Made by a program: the position numbers and the translations under genes
Shown here: one piece after another, positions 42,867 through 51,460 of the stretch
Position numbering within the stretch: the first letter of the stretch is position 1
Layout: each line of letters opens with the position of its first letter
Source: an uncultured Collinsella sp.
Lineage (GTDB): Bacteria > Actinomycetota > Coriobacteriia > Coriobacteriales > Coriobacteriaceae
DNA: 64,000 nucleotides
Direction of reading: 5' to 3'
NCBI GenBank assembly: GCA_958413765.1
Contig: CATYVH010000001.1
Location: forward strand, 1 to 64,000
The notes under the pieces: generated by a model
The model's database searches: none
What the model saw: the letters and a program-made list of their open reading frames with translations, nothing else
Told to the model about the DNA's origin: nothing

Positions 42867-44558
42867 TTACTTTTCCAATCCACACGGCATCACGTTATCG
42901 CTACCGCGATGGTCTTTAGTCACAGCAGCAAAGAAGCGATAGCCACCCGAGAAGTTATAGCAGTCAAAACCGTACTGAGCGAGGATGCGGCAGCCAATGT
43001 AGCTGCGAAGACCACTTTGGCAAATAACATAAACAGGCTTTGTCACGTCAAGCTCCCCCGAGCGAGCACGCAAGTCATCGACGGGAATGTTCACAAAGCC
43101 GTCGATATGTCCGCGGTCATACTCGCCAACCATACGGACATCGAGCAGCTGCACACTACCATCGCGCGGCAGATCAGGTTCCTGCTCCCAATGCCACTGC
43201 TTGAGCATGCCCGAGCCCACGTTTTCGATCATAAAACCGGCCATGTTCACCGGGTCTTTCGCCGAAGAATATGGCGGCGCATACGCCAAATCCAAATCCT
43301 TGAGCTTATCGGCCCGAATACCGGCCTGAATTGCCGTCGCCAGCACATCGATGCGCTTGTCCACGCCATCGATGCCCACAATCTGCGCGCCCAGCAGACG
43401 CAAGGTTTCCCTCTCAAACACAACTTTCATGGTCATGGGCGTGGCCCCGGGATAATAACCCGCATGCGATCCAGGTGACAGCACGACGTTCTCGCAATCG
43501 ATTCCCGCCGCACGCGCTGCCTTCACAGAAAGGCCCGTGCTCGCAGCTGTCAAGTCGAACACTTTGATTACCGAAGAACCCAGCGAGCCCTGATAGCGAC
43601 TGCCTAAGCCACAAATCACGTCGGCGACGATACGTCCCTGCTTATTAGCGGGGCCTGCAAGGGAAATCACCGCGTCTTCGCCCGTCACCTGATGCTTGAC
43701 CTGCACGGCATCACCCACGGCATATACGTCAGGAGCAGACGTCTCCATGCGGTCGTTCACCACAATGGAGCCCTTGATGCCCAGTTCGATACCAGCTTTC
43801 TTTGCCAAATGGCTCTCGGGCGCAACGCCGATAGCGAGTAGCACCATATCGGCCATAATGGAATCATCGCCCGCCACATGTGTGACCACACGGCCATCGG
43901 CCTCCTCAAAGCCCGTAACGTCGGCACGAAGGCGCAGGTCAATGCCATGCTCGCGGACCTCTGCATGAAGCAGCGTCGCCATGTCGTAGTCCAGGTTGTT
44001 CATCAGCTGCCCGGGGCGCTGCAAAAGCGTCACCTCGAGACCCAAGTCACGCAGGTTCTCGGCAGCCTCAACACCGATAAAGCCGCCACCGATCACCACG
44101 GCACTCCTCGGCTCATGCTCTTGCACATAACCATGAATGTGCAGCGTGTCCTCTACCGTTCGAAGGCTAAAGATCTTATCCAAATCGATTCCCGGAAGAG
44201 CGGGGCGAATGGGATGCGCGCCTGGCGAAAGAATCAGCTTGTCATACGTCTCGACAAATTCCTCGCCGGTGAGCAGGTCGCGAACGTCAACCGTATGCGC
44301 ATCGGGATGAATGGCGATCACCTCGTGGTTCGTCTTCACGGCAATGCGGAATCGATTCCAAAAGCCCTCGGGCGATTGCAGCGTCAATGCACTCTCTTCT
44401 TCTATCACGCCGCCAATGTAGTACGGAAGCCCACAGTTGGCATACGATACAAAACCCGTGCGCTCAAAGATGACAATTTGGGCCTGCTCGTCGAGCCTGC
44501 GCAAACGTGCCGCCGCCGATGCGCCGCCCGCGACGCCTCCAACGATAACCACCTTCAT
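42867..44558 (-). CDS. CoA-disulfide reductase with C-terminal rhodanese domain
   Basis: A 563-residue flavoprotein of the CoADR-RHD type. IVGGVAGG binds FAD, Cys42 in YANCGLPYYIGG is the redox cysteine, GGGFIGVEAAENL binds NAD(P)H, and a C-terminal rhodanese domain has Cys513 in VICQSGLRS. These enzymes reduce CoA disulfide, persulfides or polysulfides with NAD(P)H. A truncated separate rhodanese lies immediately upstream. Thiol-redox genes follow upstream on the same strand, so a role in sulfur or thiol balance is likely. Confidence 0.9.
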   Translation of the reverse strand: MKVVIVGGVAGGASAAARLRRLDEQAQIVIFERTGFVSYANCGLPYYIGGVIEEESALTLQSPEGFWNRFRIAVKTNHEVIAIHPDAHTVDVRDLLTGEEFVETYDKLILSPGAHPIRPALPGIDLDKIFSLRTVEDTLHIHGYVQEHEPRSAVVIGGGFIGVEAAENLRDLGLEVTLLQRPGQLMNNLDYDMATLLHAEVREHGIDLRLRADVTGFEEADGRVVTHVAGDDSIMADMVLLAIGVAPESHLAKKAGIELGIKGSIVVNDRMETSAPDVYAVGDAVQVKHQVTGEDAVISLAGPANKQGRIVADVICGLGSRYQGSLGSSVIKVFDLTAASTGLSVKAARAAGIDCENVVLSPGSHAGYYPGATPMTMKVVFERETLRLLGAQIVGIDGVDKRIDVLATAIQAGIRADKLKDLDLAYAPPYSSAKDPVNMAGFMIENVGSGMLKQWHWEQEPDLPRDGSVQLLDVRMVGEYDRGHIDGFVNIPVDDLRARSGELDVTKPVYVICQSGLRSYIGCRILAQYGFDCYNFSGGYRFFAAVTKDHRGSDNVMPCGLEK

Positions 44559-44560
44559 AG

Positions 44561-44713
44561 CTAACGCACCACCTTTCCCGTATAGCCGCTTATGCCGCCG
44601 ATATTCTTGACACTGCCATACCCAGAACGCTTAAGAAAACTCACAGCTTGGTTGCTTCGCGCACCACTCAGGCAATGCACGAAAAGCTGCGTGCCCTTTC
44701 GACGTATACCCAT
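44561..44713 (-). pseudogene. Remnant of a stand-alone rhodanese gene
   Basis: A 50-codon frame encodes only the C-terminal half of a rhodanese: VHCLSGARSNQAVSFLKRSG (the CxxGxRS active loop), then YGSVKNIGGISGYTGK. Normal single-domain proteins are about 100 residues. The frame begins 19 bp after a transcription terminator, so the N-terminal half appears deleted. Its stop lies 2 bp before the start of the CoA-disulfide reductase. A short functional peptide cannot be excluded. Confidence 0.7.
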
Positions 44714-44731
44714 GATGCTACCCCGAAGCAG

Positions 44732-44760
44732 AAAAAAAGAGTCGCTGTTTCCAGCGACTC
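44732..44760 (-). terminator. Intrinsic terminator of the thiol-redox operon
   Basis: On the minus strand GAGTCGCTG and CAGCGACTC form a 9-bp stem followed by seven T. It ends the CXXC peptide/4Fe-4S/TlpA operon 26 bp after the TlpA stop. Confidence 0.92.
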
Positions 44761-44785
44761 CCCTTCAGTTGCCTGTCCCACGAAT

Positions 44786-45748
44786 CTACTGTTCGCTCTT
44801 CGCGAGTGCTTGATCGATCAGTTTATTGAGCGCCTCGCGCTGCTCAGCGGAGTTGATGCCGCCCATGATCGGCTCTCCCACAATGTTACCGTTCTGGTCG
44901 ATCACGTAGGTGGTCGGGAACGAGTACAGGTTGGAGGTGAACTTTCCGGCCTCGCTATCCGACTTGAACCAGATGTTCTTGTACGTCACGCCCTTCTTGG
45001 AAAGTACGTCCTTGGCGTCTGCCACCTCGTCTTTGTTGCCATCGAGCGTAAAGGAATTAACGCCCACGACCTGGCCGCCCTTCTCGGCAAGCTCCTTGTT
45101 GAGCTTCTCCAGATCGCCCAGCTCTCCCACGCACGGCTTGCAGGTGGTAAACCAGAAGTTCATGACGGTGACCTTGTTCTTGGAGAACAGCTCGTCGCTG
45201 TTTACATCGTTGCCGTCCAAGTCCTTGCCCTTAAAGCTGGGGAACTTCGTCTCCCCGCTCTCGCCGTTGGTCATGCCTGCGGTCGAGGCATCGACGCTCT
45301 CTCCCTCGCCGGGCGTGCTGCCGCATCCGGGAAACTCCTTCTCCAGCGCCATGAGCTTATCCTCGATCTCCTTGACCTGCTGCGCGCCGGCCTTAAGCGT
45401 CTTGAGCTCGTCAGCCGTAAACTGATCCTTGGCGCCCTCGATGGTATCAAGCAAAAAGTCGCCGTAGTTCTTGCCGTCCTCAATCATGGGAGTGTCTTTG
45501 TTGGCCGCAAGAAACACCTTTTCCCATAGGGCGTTATCGCTCGCAAAGATCTCGTTTTCCTTTTGCAGCAGCTGCTGGTACAGCTCGGCCGCCTCCTCGG
45601 CACTCGACGGCTTTTGCGCTATGAGCTCGGCAATCTGCGCATCGCCGCTCGTAGCACCCTTCGCGTCGCCCTTGGGGGCAGAGCACGCCGCGAGAGTCAG
45701 CGCCAGCACGGGCAGCATCAACAGAGCTGCAATTTTTGACAGTTTCAT
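44786..45748 (-). CDS. TlpA-type thioredoxin-fold lipoprotein
   Basis: A 320-residue exported lipoprotein: the signal peptide ends in TLAAC (Cys22), a helical spacer of about 120 residues follows, then a TlpA/ResA thioredoxin domain with CKPC at 203-206. The insertion EFPGCGSTPGEGE adds a further cysteine. It should reduce disulfides outside the membrane. Co-transcription with an electron-carrying 4Fe-4S membrane protein and a CXXC peptide suggests that it receives electrons from them. The stop is 26 bp before a terminator. Confidence 0.92.
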   Translation of the reverse strand: MKLSKIAALLMLPVLALTLAACSAPKGDAKGATSGDAQIAELIAQKPSSAEEAAELYQQLLQKENEIFASDNALWEKVFLAANKDTPMIEDGKNYGDFLLDTIEGAKDQFTADELKTLKAGAQQVKEIEDKLMALEKEFPGCGSTPGEGESVDASTAGMTNGESGETKFPSFKGKDLDGNDVNSDELFSKNKVTVMNFWFTTCKPCVGELGDLEKLNKELAEKGGQVVGVNSFTLDGNKDEVADAKDVLSKKGVTYKNIWFKSDSEAGKFTSNLYSFPTTYVIDQNGNIVGEPIMGGINSAEQREALNKLIDQALAKSEQ

Positions 45749-45783
45749 GGTTCCTCCGTTTATATCGAAACTTATATAGGTAC

Positions 45784-46695
45784 CTATTTGTTTTCGCAGG
45801 CTTGCGTGGACTGCGCGGGTTTGTCGCCCGTCACACCCAGCCCATAGCGAAAGCTAATAGCATCGACGGGGCACGCGCCCACGCATTTGCCGCAACGAAT
45901 GCACTCGGCATGGTCGGGCGTACGCGTAACGTCCACGTCCATTTGACACACCTTGGCGCACTTGCCGCACGAGACGCATTTGCACTGGTCAACCTGGATC
46001 CCCAGCAAAGACACCTTGTTCATGAGCGCATAAAATGCGCCGAGGGGGCAAATCCATTTGCAGAAGGGGCGATAGAACAGCACGCTCAGCACCGCAACCA
46101 CAATGAGGATCGCGAGCTTCCAGGAAAAGAGCTTTCCCAGCGCGGAGCGGATTCCCGTATTCATGATGGACAGCGGAATCGCGCCCTCGAGCACACCCTG
46201 CGGGCAGATGTACTTGCAAAAGAACGGGTCGCCCATACCCACATCGTTAACCACCAAGACGGGCAGCAGCACCACGGCAAACAGTAGCACGGCATACTTG
46301 ATGTACGTGAGCGGCTTGAGCTTTTTCGTGGAGAGCTTTTTGCTGGGAATCTTATGCAGAAGCTCTTGCAGCCATCCAAACGGACACAAAAAGCCGCATA
46401 CAAAACGTCCCAGTAGCACGCCGATTAGAATGAGCGTTCCGGTGACGTAATACGAAAAGCTGAACTTAGACGATCCCACCACCGACTGAAACGACCCGAT
46501 GGGGCACGCACCCGAGGCCGCTGGACACGAGTAGCAGTTAAGCCCCGGCACGCAGACGGCTTTGCCGGCTCCCTGGTAGATACCGCCCTTGGCAAAGTTA
46601 GGCAGGTGAATATTGGTCGCAAGCGTCGCCGCCGCCTGAATCAATCCGCGGAATCTCGTCAAAAGATGCGATGCAGTGTTTTTTCTTTTATCCAA
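45784..46695 (-). CDS. 4Fe-4S membrane protein (NapH/CcdA-like electron carrier)
   Basis: A protein of about 303 residues with four to five helices, two CxxxCP motifs in loops (FVCGFLCPFGWLQ and FCKWICPLGAFYA) as in NapH/RdxA-type membrane iron-sulfur proteins, an N-terminal LNCYSCPAASGACP, and two C-terminal 4Fe-4S ferredoxin motifs. It probably passes electrons across or along the membrane. Start is TTG 46695 (GGAG ten bases upstream), overlapping the end of the CXXC peptide gene by 8 bp. TlpA follows 35 bp downstream. Confidence 0.85.
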   Translation of the reverse strand: MDKRKNTASHLLTRFRGLIQAAATLATNIHLPNFAKGGIYQGAGKAVCVPGLNCYSCPAASGACPIGSFQSVVGSSKFSFSYYVTGTLILIGVLLGRFVCGFLCPFGWLQELLHKIPSKKLSTKKLKPLTYIKYAVLLFAVVLLPVLVVNDVGMGDPFFCKYICPQGVLEGAIPLSIMNTGIRSALGKLFSWKLAILIVVAVLSVLFYRPFCKWICPLGAFYALMNKVSLLGIQVDQCKCVSCGKCAKVCQMDVDVTRTPDHAECIRCGKCVGACPVDAISFRYGLGVTGDKPAQSTQACENK

Positions 46696-46834
46696 TTCCG
46701 ATACACTCCAAGCACAGCCTGATTGCCTTGGCCAGCACGGCATCTGCCTCGCCGCGCATAACGCCAAAGCACACCATGGCAATTCCGACGATCAACAAAG
46801 CGACCTGTACCACGGGTTTTACCGCTTTGAACAA
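46688..46834 (-). CDS. CD1871A-type CXXC small membrane protein
   Basis: A 48-residue protein: one membrane helix (about 8-25), then MRGEADAVLAKAIRLCLECIGIG with CLEC at 41-44, split as GEADAVLAKAIRL and CLECIGIG. This matches the known CD1871A family of CXXC-containing small proteins. TTG 46834 is chosen because AAAGGAG lies 8 bp before it; an in-frame GTG just after the AAAGGA is too close. The stop overlaps the 4Fe-4S gene. A role in redox transfer with TlpA and the 4Fe-4S protein is inferred from the operon. Confidence 0.8.
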   Translation of the reverse strand: MFKAVKPVVQVALLIVGIAMVCFGVMRGEADAVLAKAIRLCLECIGIG

Positions 46835-46924
46835 CCCAACCACTCCTTTCGTTACGCGACCATTGGACCATATCGACTATAAAATCCGTGTTAAGCGCGA
46901 TTTGGAATGTGCAAGGAGACTGTT

Positions 46925-47599
46925 ATGCGTATTTTGATCGTCGAAGACGAGCGAGCACTGTGCGATGCAATCGCGCGCAGCTTGCGAAACTTGGCGTACA
47001 GCGTCGACTGCTGCCACGACGGACAGGAGGCGCTCGACCTGCTGGGCGTCGAAGTCTTTGACCTCGTGGTACTCGACCTCAACCTTCCCCGTATCGATGG
47101 CATGACCGTGCTCAGGGAACTTAGGAAAACCGATTGCGAGACTAAGGTACTGATTCTGTCCGCGCGTGGCGAAGTATCCGATAAAGTCGCCGGACTCGAT
47201 GCCGGCGCCAACGATTACCTTACCAAGCCGTTTCATCTGGACGAACTTGCGGCAAGGATCCGCAGCCTTACCCTCAGGCGCTTCGCACAAAGCGACATAG
47301 TATTAGCCTGCGGAAAGCTCAGCTTTGACACCAAGGCGCGCATCGCTTCCGTGGACAGTGAGGCTCTATCTCTTACACGCAAGGAAACGGGAATCTTGGA
47401 ATACCTGATGCTTAATCAGGGGCGACCGGTAAGCCAAGAGGAGCTTATCGAGCACGTTTGGGATAGCAGCGTGAACAGCTTTAGCAACGCAACCCGCGTT
47501 CACATCTCGTCACTCCGCAAAAAGCTACGCAGCGCTTTGGGATACGACCCGATTCGCAATCGGATTGGAGAGGGCTACGTTATGGAGGATAGCGAATGA
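46925..47599 (+). CDS. OmpR-family response regulator
   Basis: A 224-residue response regulator: receiver with Asp51 in VVLDLNLPRIDG and lysine in LTKPF, and an OmpR-type winged helix (about 125-222, with RVHISSLRKKLR). It overlaps its kinase gene by 4 bp. It is divergent from the thiol-redox operon across 90 bp, so control of that operon is plausible. The ATG follows AAGGAG. Confidence 0.93.
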   Translation: MRILIVEDERALCDAIARSLRNLAYSVDCCHDGQEALDLLGVEVFDLVVLDLNLPRIDGMTVLRELRKTDCETKVLILSARGEVSDKVAGLDAGANDYLTKPFHLDELAARIRSLTLRRFAQSDIVLACGKLSFDTKARIASVDSEALSLTRKETGILEYLMLNQGRPVSQEELIEHVWDSSVNSFSNATRVHISSLRKKLRSALGYDPIRNRIGEGYVMEDSE

Positions 47600-48735
47600 A
47601 AAGGCTTTCGCTGCAATGGCGCATAACGATTATGACGGCACTGCTGACGTGTGCGGCATGCGTGCTGACGAACTGTCTGGTCGGCTATACGGGCATGCGC
47701 TACATGGATGCCATCGGCAGTAACATCTCGGCCTTTAACGCAACCGGCGAAGATTCGCCCCAGGCGTTCGACCCAACGAAAGCGACCCCCGATGACAAGA
47801 TCACGATCGTCGTAAACGACGCACAGGAGTCTTTTGGCACGACAACCTGGTGCATCACGGCTGGAGTCACACTCCTTGGCGGCGTGCTGGCATACTTTGT
47901 GAGCGGCCGTGCGCTCAAACCGCTACGGGCTTTTGCCGCCCAGGTAGAACGCGTGCAGCCTGACAACCTAGGCGAAATCAGACTCAGTGAAGATGTGCCC
48001 ACCGAGCTACAACGATGCAGTGCCTCTTTCAACGACATGATCGCCCGTCTTGGCGAAGGGTTCTCTGCGCAGCGTCAGTTTACCGGCAACGCCGCACACG
48101 AGCTGCGCACCCCGCTCGCCCTTATGCAAGCACAGATTGAACTATTCATCTCCGAGCACTCCGGTTTGCGACCCGAAACAGCCGAGCTGCTCGGCCTGCT
48201 ACAAGAACAAACCGAGCGCATGTCTCGAATGACCAAGGTATTACTCGAGATGAGTGAGCTCCGCAGCGTTCCTTGCGAGGACGATGTTGAACTTGGTCCC
48301 CTGTCCGAAGAAGTCCTCACCGACCTTGCGCCACTTGCCGAGAATAAGGGCATAGCCCTCAATTGTGCTGGAGACGCTTTAGTAATCGGGAACGATGCGC
48401 TCCTCTATCGGCTGGTGTTCAACCTGGTCGAAAACGCCATCCGTTACAGCCGCCCCGGCTCGACTGTCAACGTCTCCATCTGCGACAGCGACAGCCACGT
48501 GCTCCTGCGAGTCAAAGATGAGGGCCCGGGAATACCCAAGCAGTACCGAGAGAGCATCTTCCAGCCGTTCTTTCGTCTAGACAAATCTCGCAGCAGGGCA
48601 TACGGCGGCGCAGGACTCGGACTAGCGCTTGTTTGGGAGATTGCAGCGCTTCACGGTGGCACGGTAGAGGTCGAAGCAAGTTCCGAGAACGGGACCACCA
48701 TGCTCGTGAGCCTCTCAAAGGGGGCCACCACGTGA
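47596..48735 (+). CDS. HAMP-type sensor histidine kinase
   Basis: A 379-residue kinase: helices at about 9-30 and 84-105, a short 50-residue extracytoplasmic region, HAMP, HisKA with AAHELRTPL (His168) and an ATPase domain with NLVENAIRY, DEGPGI and GGAGLGLAL. It pairs with the response regulator whose gene it overlaps (ATGA). The outer domain is too short to name a ligand; a thiol or redox signal is suggested only by the neighbouring operon. Confidence 0.93.
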   Translation: MKRLSLQWRITIMTALLTCAACVLTNCLVGYTGMRYMDAIGSNISAFNATGEDSPQAFDPTKATPDDKITIVVNDAQESFGTTTWCITAGVTLLGGVLAYFVSGRALKPLRAFAAQVERVQPDNLGEIRLSEDVPTELQRCSASFNDMIARLGEGFSAQRQFTGNAAHELRTPLALMQAQIELFISEHSGLRPETAELLGLLQEQTERMSRMTKVLLEMSELRSVPCEDDVELGPLSEEVLTDLAPLAENKGIALNCAGDALVIGNDALLYRLVFNLVENAIRYSRPGSTVNVSICDSDSHVLLRVKDEGPGIPKQYRESIFQPFFRLDKSRSRAYGGAGLGLALVWEIAALHGGTVEVEASSENGTTMLVSLSKGATT

Positions 48736-48765
48736 TCCGACTGTCCAGGGGTCCCACTCGGCATT

Positions 48766-49062
48766 GTGAAACGCGTCCCAAAACTTGGACATGAGAAATG
48801 GGAGGCAGTTCGCATCTATGCCGAGGACGAAGTCCTGGCGGGGATTCAGGATGCGCAGAGGAAGCTTACGGCAGAAAACCCCGACAGAGTCGTGACCGTC
48901 GGCGGCAACTGTATGGTGTCGCTTGCCCTCTTCGATTACCTGCACGGGAAATACGAGAACGCTGGAATCGTCTGGATCTATGCGCATCCGGATGTATCCA
49001 CGCTGAATGATGACTACCCCAACGCTCACGCCATGGTACTTGGCAGCCTTTTGGGAGAAAGT
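48766..49062 (+). pseudogene. Fragment of an arginase-family gene
   Basis: The frame holds VVTVGGNCMVSLALFDYLHG, then WIYAHPDVST and YPNAHAMVLGSLLG, all from an arginase/agmatinase-type ureohydrolase. Metal ligand DAHPD is YAHPD here, so the first Asp is lost, and both ends of the protein are missing. It stops at a junction near 49062 where an opposite-strand fragment begins. A non-functional remnant is likely. Confidence 0.75.
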
Positions 49063-49342
49063 CATCCCGGTCTTCGGCGGCGAATAACGCGAATGTCCGC
49101 AGGCAGACTCCAATCTGTGCGCGGAGAAGCTGGGCGACGCAAACAAGATTCCTCGACCCGAGCATGGAGATGAATCCGTCTATCAGTCTCATCGCATACT
49201 CAGAGGAGGATGCCAGATATAGATCCCATTGGATAAAGTCGCCGTTCATAAAGGGAATCACTGCATTGCGCTCGGCGACTCTCAAGGCACTCAGGCTTTG
49301 TTCTATTTTCTCAGCTTCTTGTTTGAACTGTTCGCTATCCAA
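49063..49342 (-). pseudogene. Truncated gene of unknown family
   Basis: About 93 residues, starting with TTG, read as a helical protein (SEQFKQEAEKIEQSLSAL, then YAMRLIDGFISMLGSRNLV and LLRAQIGVCLRTFALFA). This resembles N-terminal parts of unnamed helical proteins that have an LLRxQxxxCLR motif. The reading frame past 49062 runs antisense into the arginase fragment and is not credible. The two fragments meet tail to tail. Confidence 0.55.
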
Positions 49343-49440
49343 AATGCCCCCAAATGCCGACTTCTCAACAAATCAGAAAAAGCATTGGCTATACTGATGC
49401 GGACAGTTCCGGGAGGGGTGCAAGAGACGGAAGGGCCGTA

Positions 49441-49890
49441 ATGGGTGAGAAGGGCGAGCGGCCGGAGCGGGTGTTCCCCGGCAGGACAGACCCGTGGTTC
49501 ATAGCGGCCATGGTGATTGTGGCGGGCGGTTTATCCGCGGCGTGTATCGCGTGTTTCCTGAGCTCGAGTCCCGCGCTCCTATGGGGCTGGCTCGCGCTGC
49601 TGCCCATCCCGGCCCTCGTGGCCCTGGCTGCCCTTCCCGTCCGCAGCAATCGCCTCGAGCTCTACGGCGACCGCCTCGTCGTCGTGTACGCTAGGACGCG
49701 TTCGGTGATACCCTATGCCCACGTGCGGGGCGTCCGACGCACCAGGACGCTCTGGGCGGGGACGGCCAACTCGCTCGACCGCGTCTACATCGAGGCGCCC
49801 TACGACGGCGACGCCATCGTCTCGGTCAGAGACAACGACGCCCTCGTGGCGGAGCTGGGGCGCAGGTGCGGCCTTGGGCCCGGCGCCTGA
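49441..49890 (+). CDS. Small membrane protein with bacterial PH-like domain
   Basis: A 149-residue protein with two membrane helices (about 17-36 and 42-61) and a C-terminal domain (RLELYGDRLVVVYARTRS, then IPYAHVRGVRRT) like the bacterial PH/YdbT-type domain. Function is unknown. The ATG follows GGAAGGG. It is the only apparently intact gene in the scar zone of 48.7-50.4 kb. Confidence 0.65.
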   Translation: MGEKGERPERVFPGRTDPWFIAAMVIVAGGLSAACIACFLSSSPALLWGWLALLPIPALVALAALPVRSNRLELYGDRLVVVYARTRSVIPYAHVRGVRRTRTLWAGTANSLDRVYIEAPYDGDAIVSVRDNDALVAELGRRCGLGPGA

Positions 49891-49910
49891 CGCCCCGAAA
49901 GGAAGAGAGG

Positions 49911-50000
49911 ATGGACGTCCCGCACTGGCCCTACTGGAGGAAGTATTCCCTCGGCGGCACACAGGTCTGGTACGCGGACTGGGGCGACTGCCCCTTCGAC
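49911..50000 (+). pseudogene. Truncated start of an unknown gene
   Basis: An ATG behind GGAAGAGAGG opens a frame of about 30 credible residues (MDVPHWPYWRKYSLGG, then VWYADWGDCPFD). After 50000 the sequence changes to an IS3-type transposase tail and the frame stops at 50024. The gene start is 20 bp after the PH-domain gene and was probably its operon partner before truncation. Confidence 0.6.
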
Positions 50001-50002
50001 AC

Positions 50003-50085
50003 TGGTCTACATGAGCCCAGTTGAGTTCAGGAACGCAGGGCTGTCCCTGTAAAAAATGTTTAAGCAACCGTTGCAAATCCATTCT
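50003..50085 (+). mobile_element. 3' remnant of an IS3-like insertion sequence
   Basis: In one frame this reads LVYMSPVEFRNAGLSL and stop, the typical end of IS3/IS150-family transposases (SPxEFR). It joins a broken gene on the left and a broken ABC ATPase gene on the right. The rest of the element is missing, so one end plus a deletion is the simplest reading. Confidence 0.65.
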
Positions 50086-50377
50086 CCCGCGCAGAGAGCC
50101 CCGGGTAGGCCGAGCTCGCGTCGGGCATGTAGCCCATACGCCTCCGGGCGGCGGCAAGCCCGCGCCCGCCGCGCTCGCCGAACAGCTCAACCGAGCCCGA
50201 GCTGGGGCTGGCGGTGCCAGTGACGATACAGATGAGCGTTGACTTCCCGGCGCCGTTTTCGCCGATGAGCCCGTAGACGCGCCCCGCCTCGAGGGCGAGG
50301 TCGATGGGGCCGAGGACGGTCCTCCCGCGGTACGCCTTCGTGACCCCGTGAAGGCGGAGGGGCATGGCTGTCGTCAT
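50060..50377 (-). pseudogene. Truncated ABC ATPase gene
   Basis: A normal start (ATG behind AAAGGA) and Walker A GENGAGKST at about 38-46 of an ABC ATPase, then the region up to MGYMPDASSAYPGLSAREN. The following residues come from the IS remnant, and a stop arrives at residue 105; signature and Walker B motifs are missing. It is the last gene of the PadR/DUF1700 operon and cannot make a working ATPase. Confidence 0.85.
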
Positions 50378-50539
50378 TGCGTTCCTTTCTCCTCGGATGG
50401 ATTTTGGGTATGCGTCATGGGCCCCCGCGCGGGACGGGGAGCGAATCGACGCAGGCTCGAGGCCGGTTGGGTTGGGGTTGAGGTCCGGGTTCCACAGGCT
50501 TGCACAGCCCGACGGACGGGGCGTCCGGACACGCTATGC

Positions 50540-50821
50540 TTAGGGAGCGGTGGGCGCCTCCGGGGCAGCAGGGGACTCGGACGCGGTGATGCCGGAGGTG
50601 TCGACCTCGCCGATTCCGGCGAGCTGCTCGATGAGGGGGAGGCCCGTCGGGTCGTCCACCTCGACGCCGCCGAGCACGATGGTGCTGTCGCGCGTGTCGA
50701 TTTGGGTTGTGAACACGGCCGGGTCGAAACCCGAAGCGATAAAGCCAATGCCCGCAAGGACAACACCCGCGACAACGAGCCCGCCCGCCACGGCGAGGTA
50801 GATCTTCTTCGCGCTGGTCAT
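50540..50821 (-). CDS. Small membrane-anchored protein in PadR operon
   Basis: A 93-residue protein: one N-terminal helix (about 8-32) and an acidic outer tail ending in SESPAAPEAPTAP. In related PadR/DUF1700 operons the third gene encodes a larger DUF4097-type protein; this may be a shortened version, but similarity is not clear enough to state. The ATG follows AAGGAG, 15 bp after the DUF1700 gene. Confidence 0.65.
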   Translation of the reverse strand: MTSAKKIYLAVAGGLVVAGVVLAGIGFIASGFDPAVFTTQIDTRDSTIVLGGVEVDDPTGLPLIEQLAGIGEVDTSGITASESPAAPEAPTAP

Positions 50822-50836
50822 GGTACTCACTCCTTT

Positions 50837-51460
50837 CTACGCCGCGAGATGCGCGGCAGCGCCGCCCTTCTCGCCCTTACCCTTCCAGAAGGGCGAGGCG
50901 GCCTTCCTCGCCCAGAGCGCCGAGAGGCGCGCAATTTGTTTTGAGGCGGCCCAAGCGCCAGCACCAACGAAGAGCGCCACGCCGACGAGGCCGAGCCCCA
51001 CGCCCGCCGAGGCGAGGGCGTACGGGAAGTGGCCGATGGTGACGCCGCTTACGGCAAGCAGGAGCTCAACTACGCCCACGCCCCCGAGTGCCGCTGCGAC
51101 GATCCACACGCAGAGCGCCAGCACCCAGATGCAGATATAGACCGTGACGGCCACGGCGGCGAAGGCGGCGAGCAGCGGCACCCACACCGGGGAGCCCACG
51201 ATGGTCAGCACCCACAGCAGCGCGGTGCTGCGCCGGCGCGTCCTCGCGATCGCGCGCGGCACGGCGGGCAGGTCGTCGAGCGTGGCCTCCGCTACCTCGC
51301 CGGGCGTGCCCATGGCGGCCACGGCCTCCTCCTCGCTCATACCGTCCTCCATGCGGTCGGCGATGGCCTCCGCATAGAACGCCTTGGTCTCCTCCACCTG
51401 CTCGGCCGGCAGGCAGGCGAGCAGCTCGCCCAACCGGCCCAGAAACTCATCGCGCGTCAT
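50837..51460 (-). CDS. DUF1700 (HAAS-domain) membrane protein
   Basis: A 207-residue protein: N-terminal HAAS/DUF1700 helical domain (TRDEFLGRLGELLACLP, then FYAEAIADRMEDGMSEEEAV, GTPGEVA) and four membrane helices. The family is regularly paired with PadR regulators in envelope-related operons. The ATG at 51460 lies inside the end of the PadR gene (14-bp overlap), indicating coupling. Confidence 0.88.
   Translation of the reverse strand: MTRDEFLGRLGELLACLPAEQVEETKAFYAEAIADRMEDGMSEEEAVAAMGTPGEVAEATLDDLPAVPRAIARTRRRSTALLWVLTIVGSPVWVPLLAAFAAVAVTVYICIWVLALCVWIVAAALGGVGVVELLLAVSGVTIGHFPYALASAGVGLGLVGVALFVGAGAWAASKQIARLSALWARKAASPFWKGKGEKGGAAAHLAA

Noticed and set aside
49063..49342. Continuation of the minus-strand frame down to 48866
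   Set aside because: Past 49062 it is antisense to the arginase fragment and Arg/Ser-rich; only the N-terminal part looks real.
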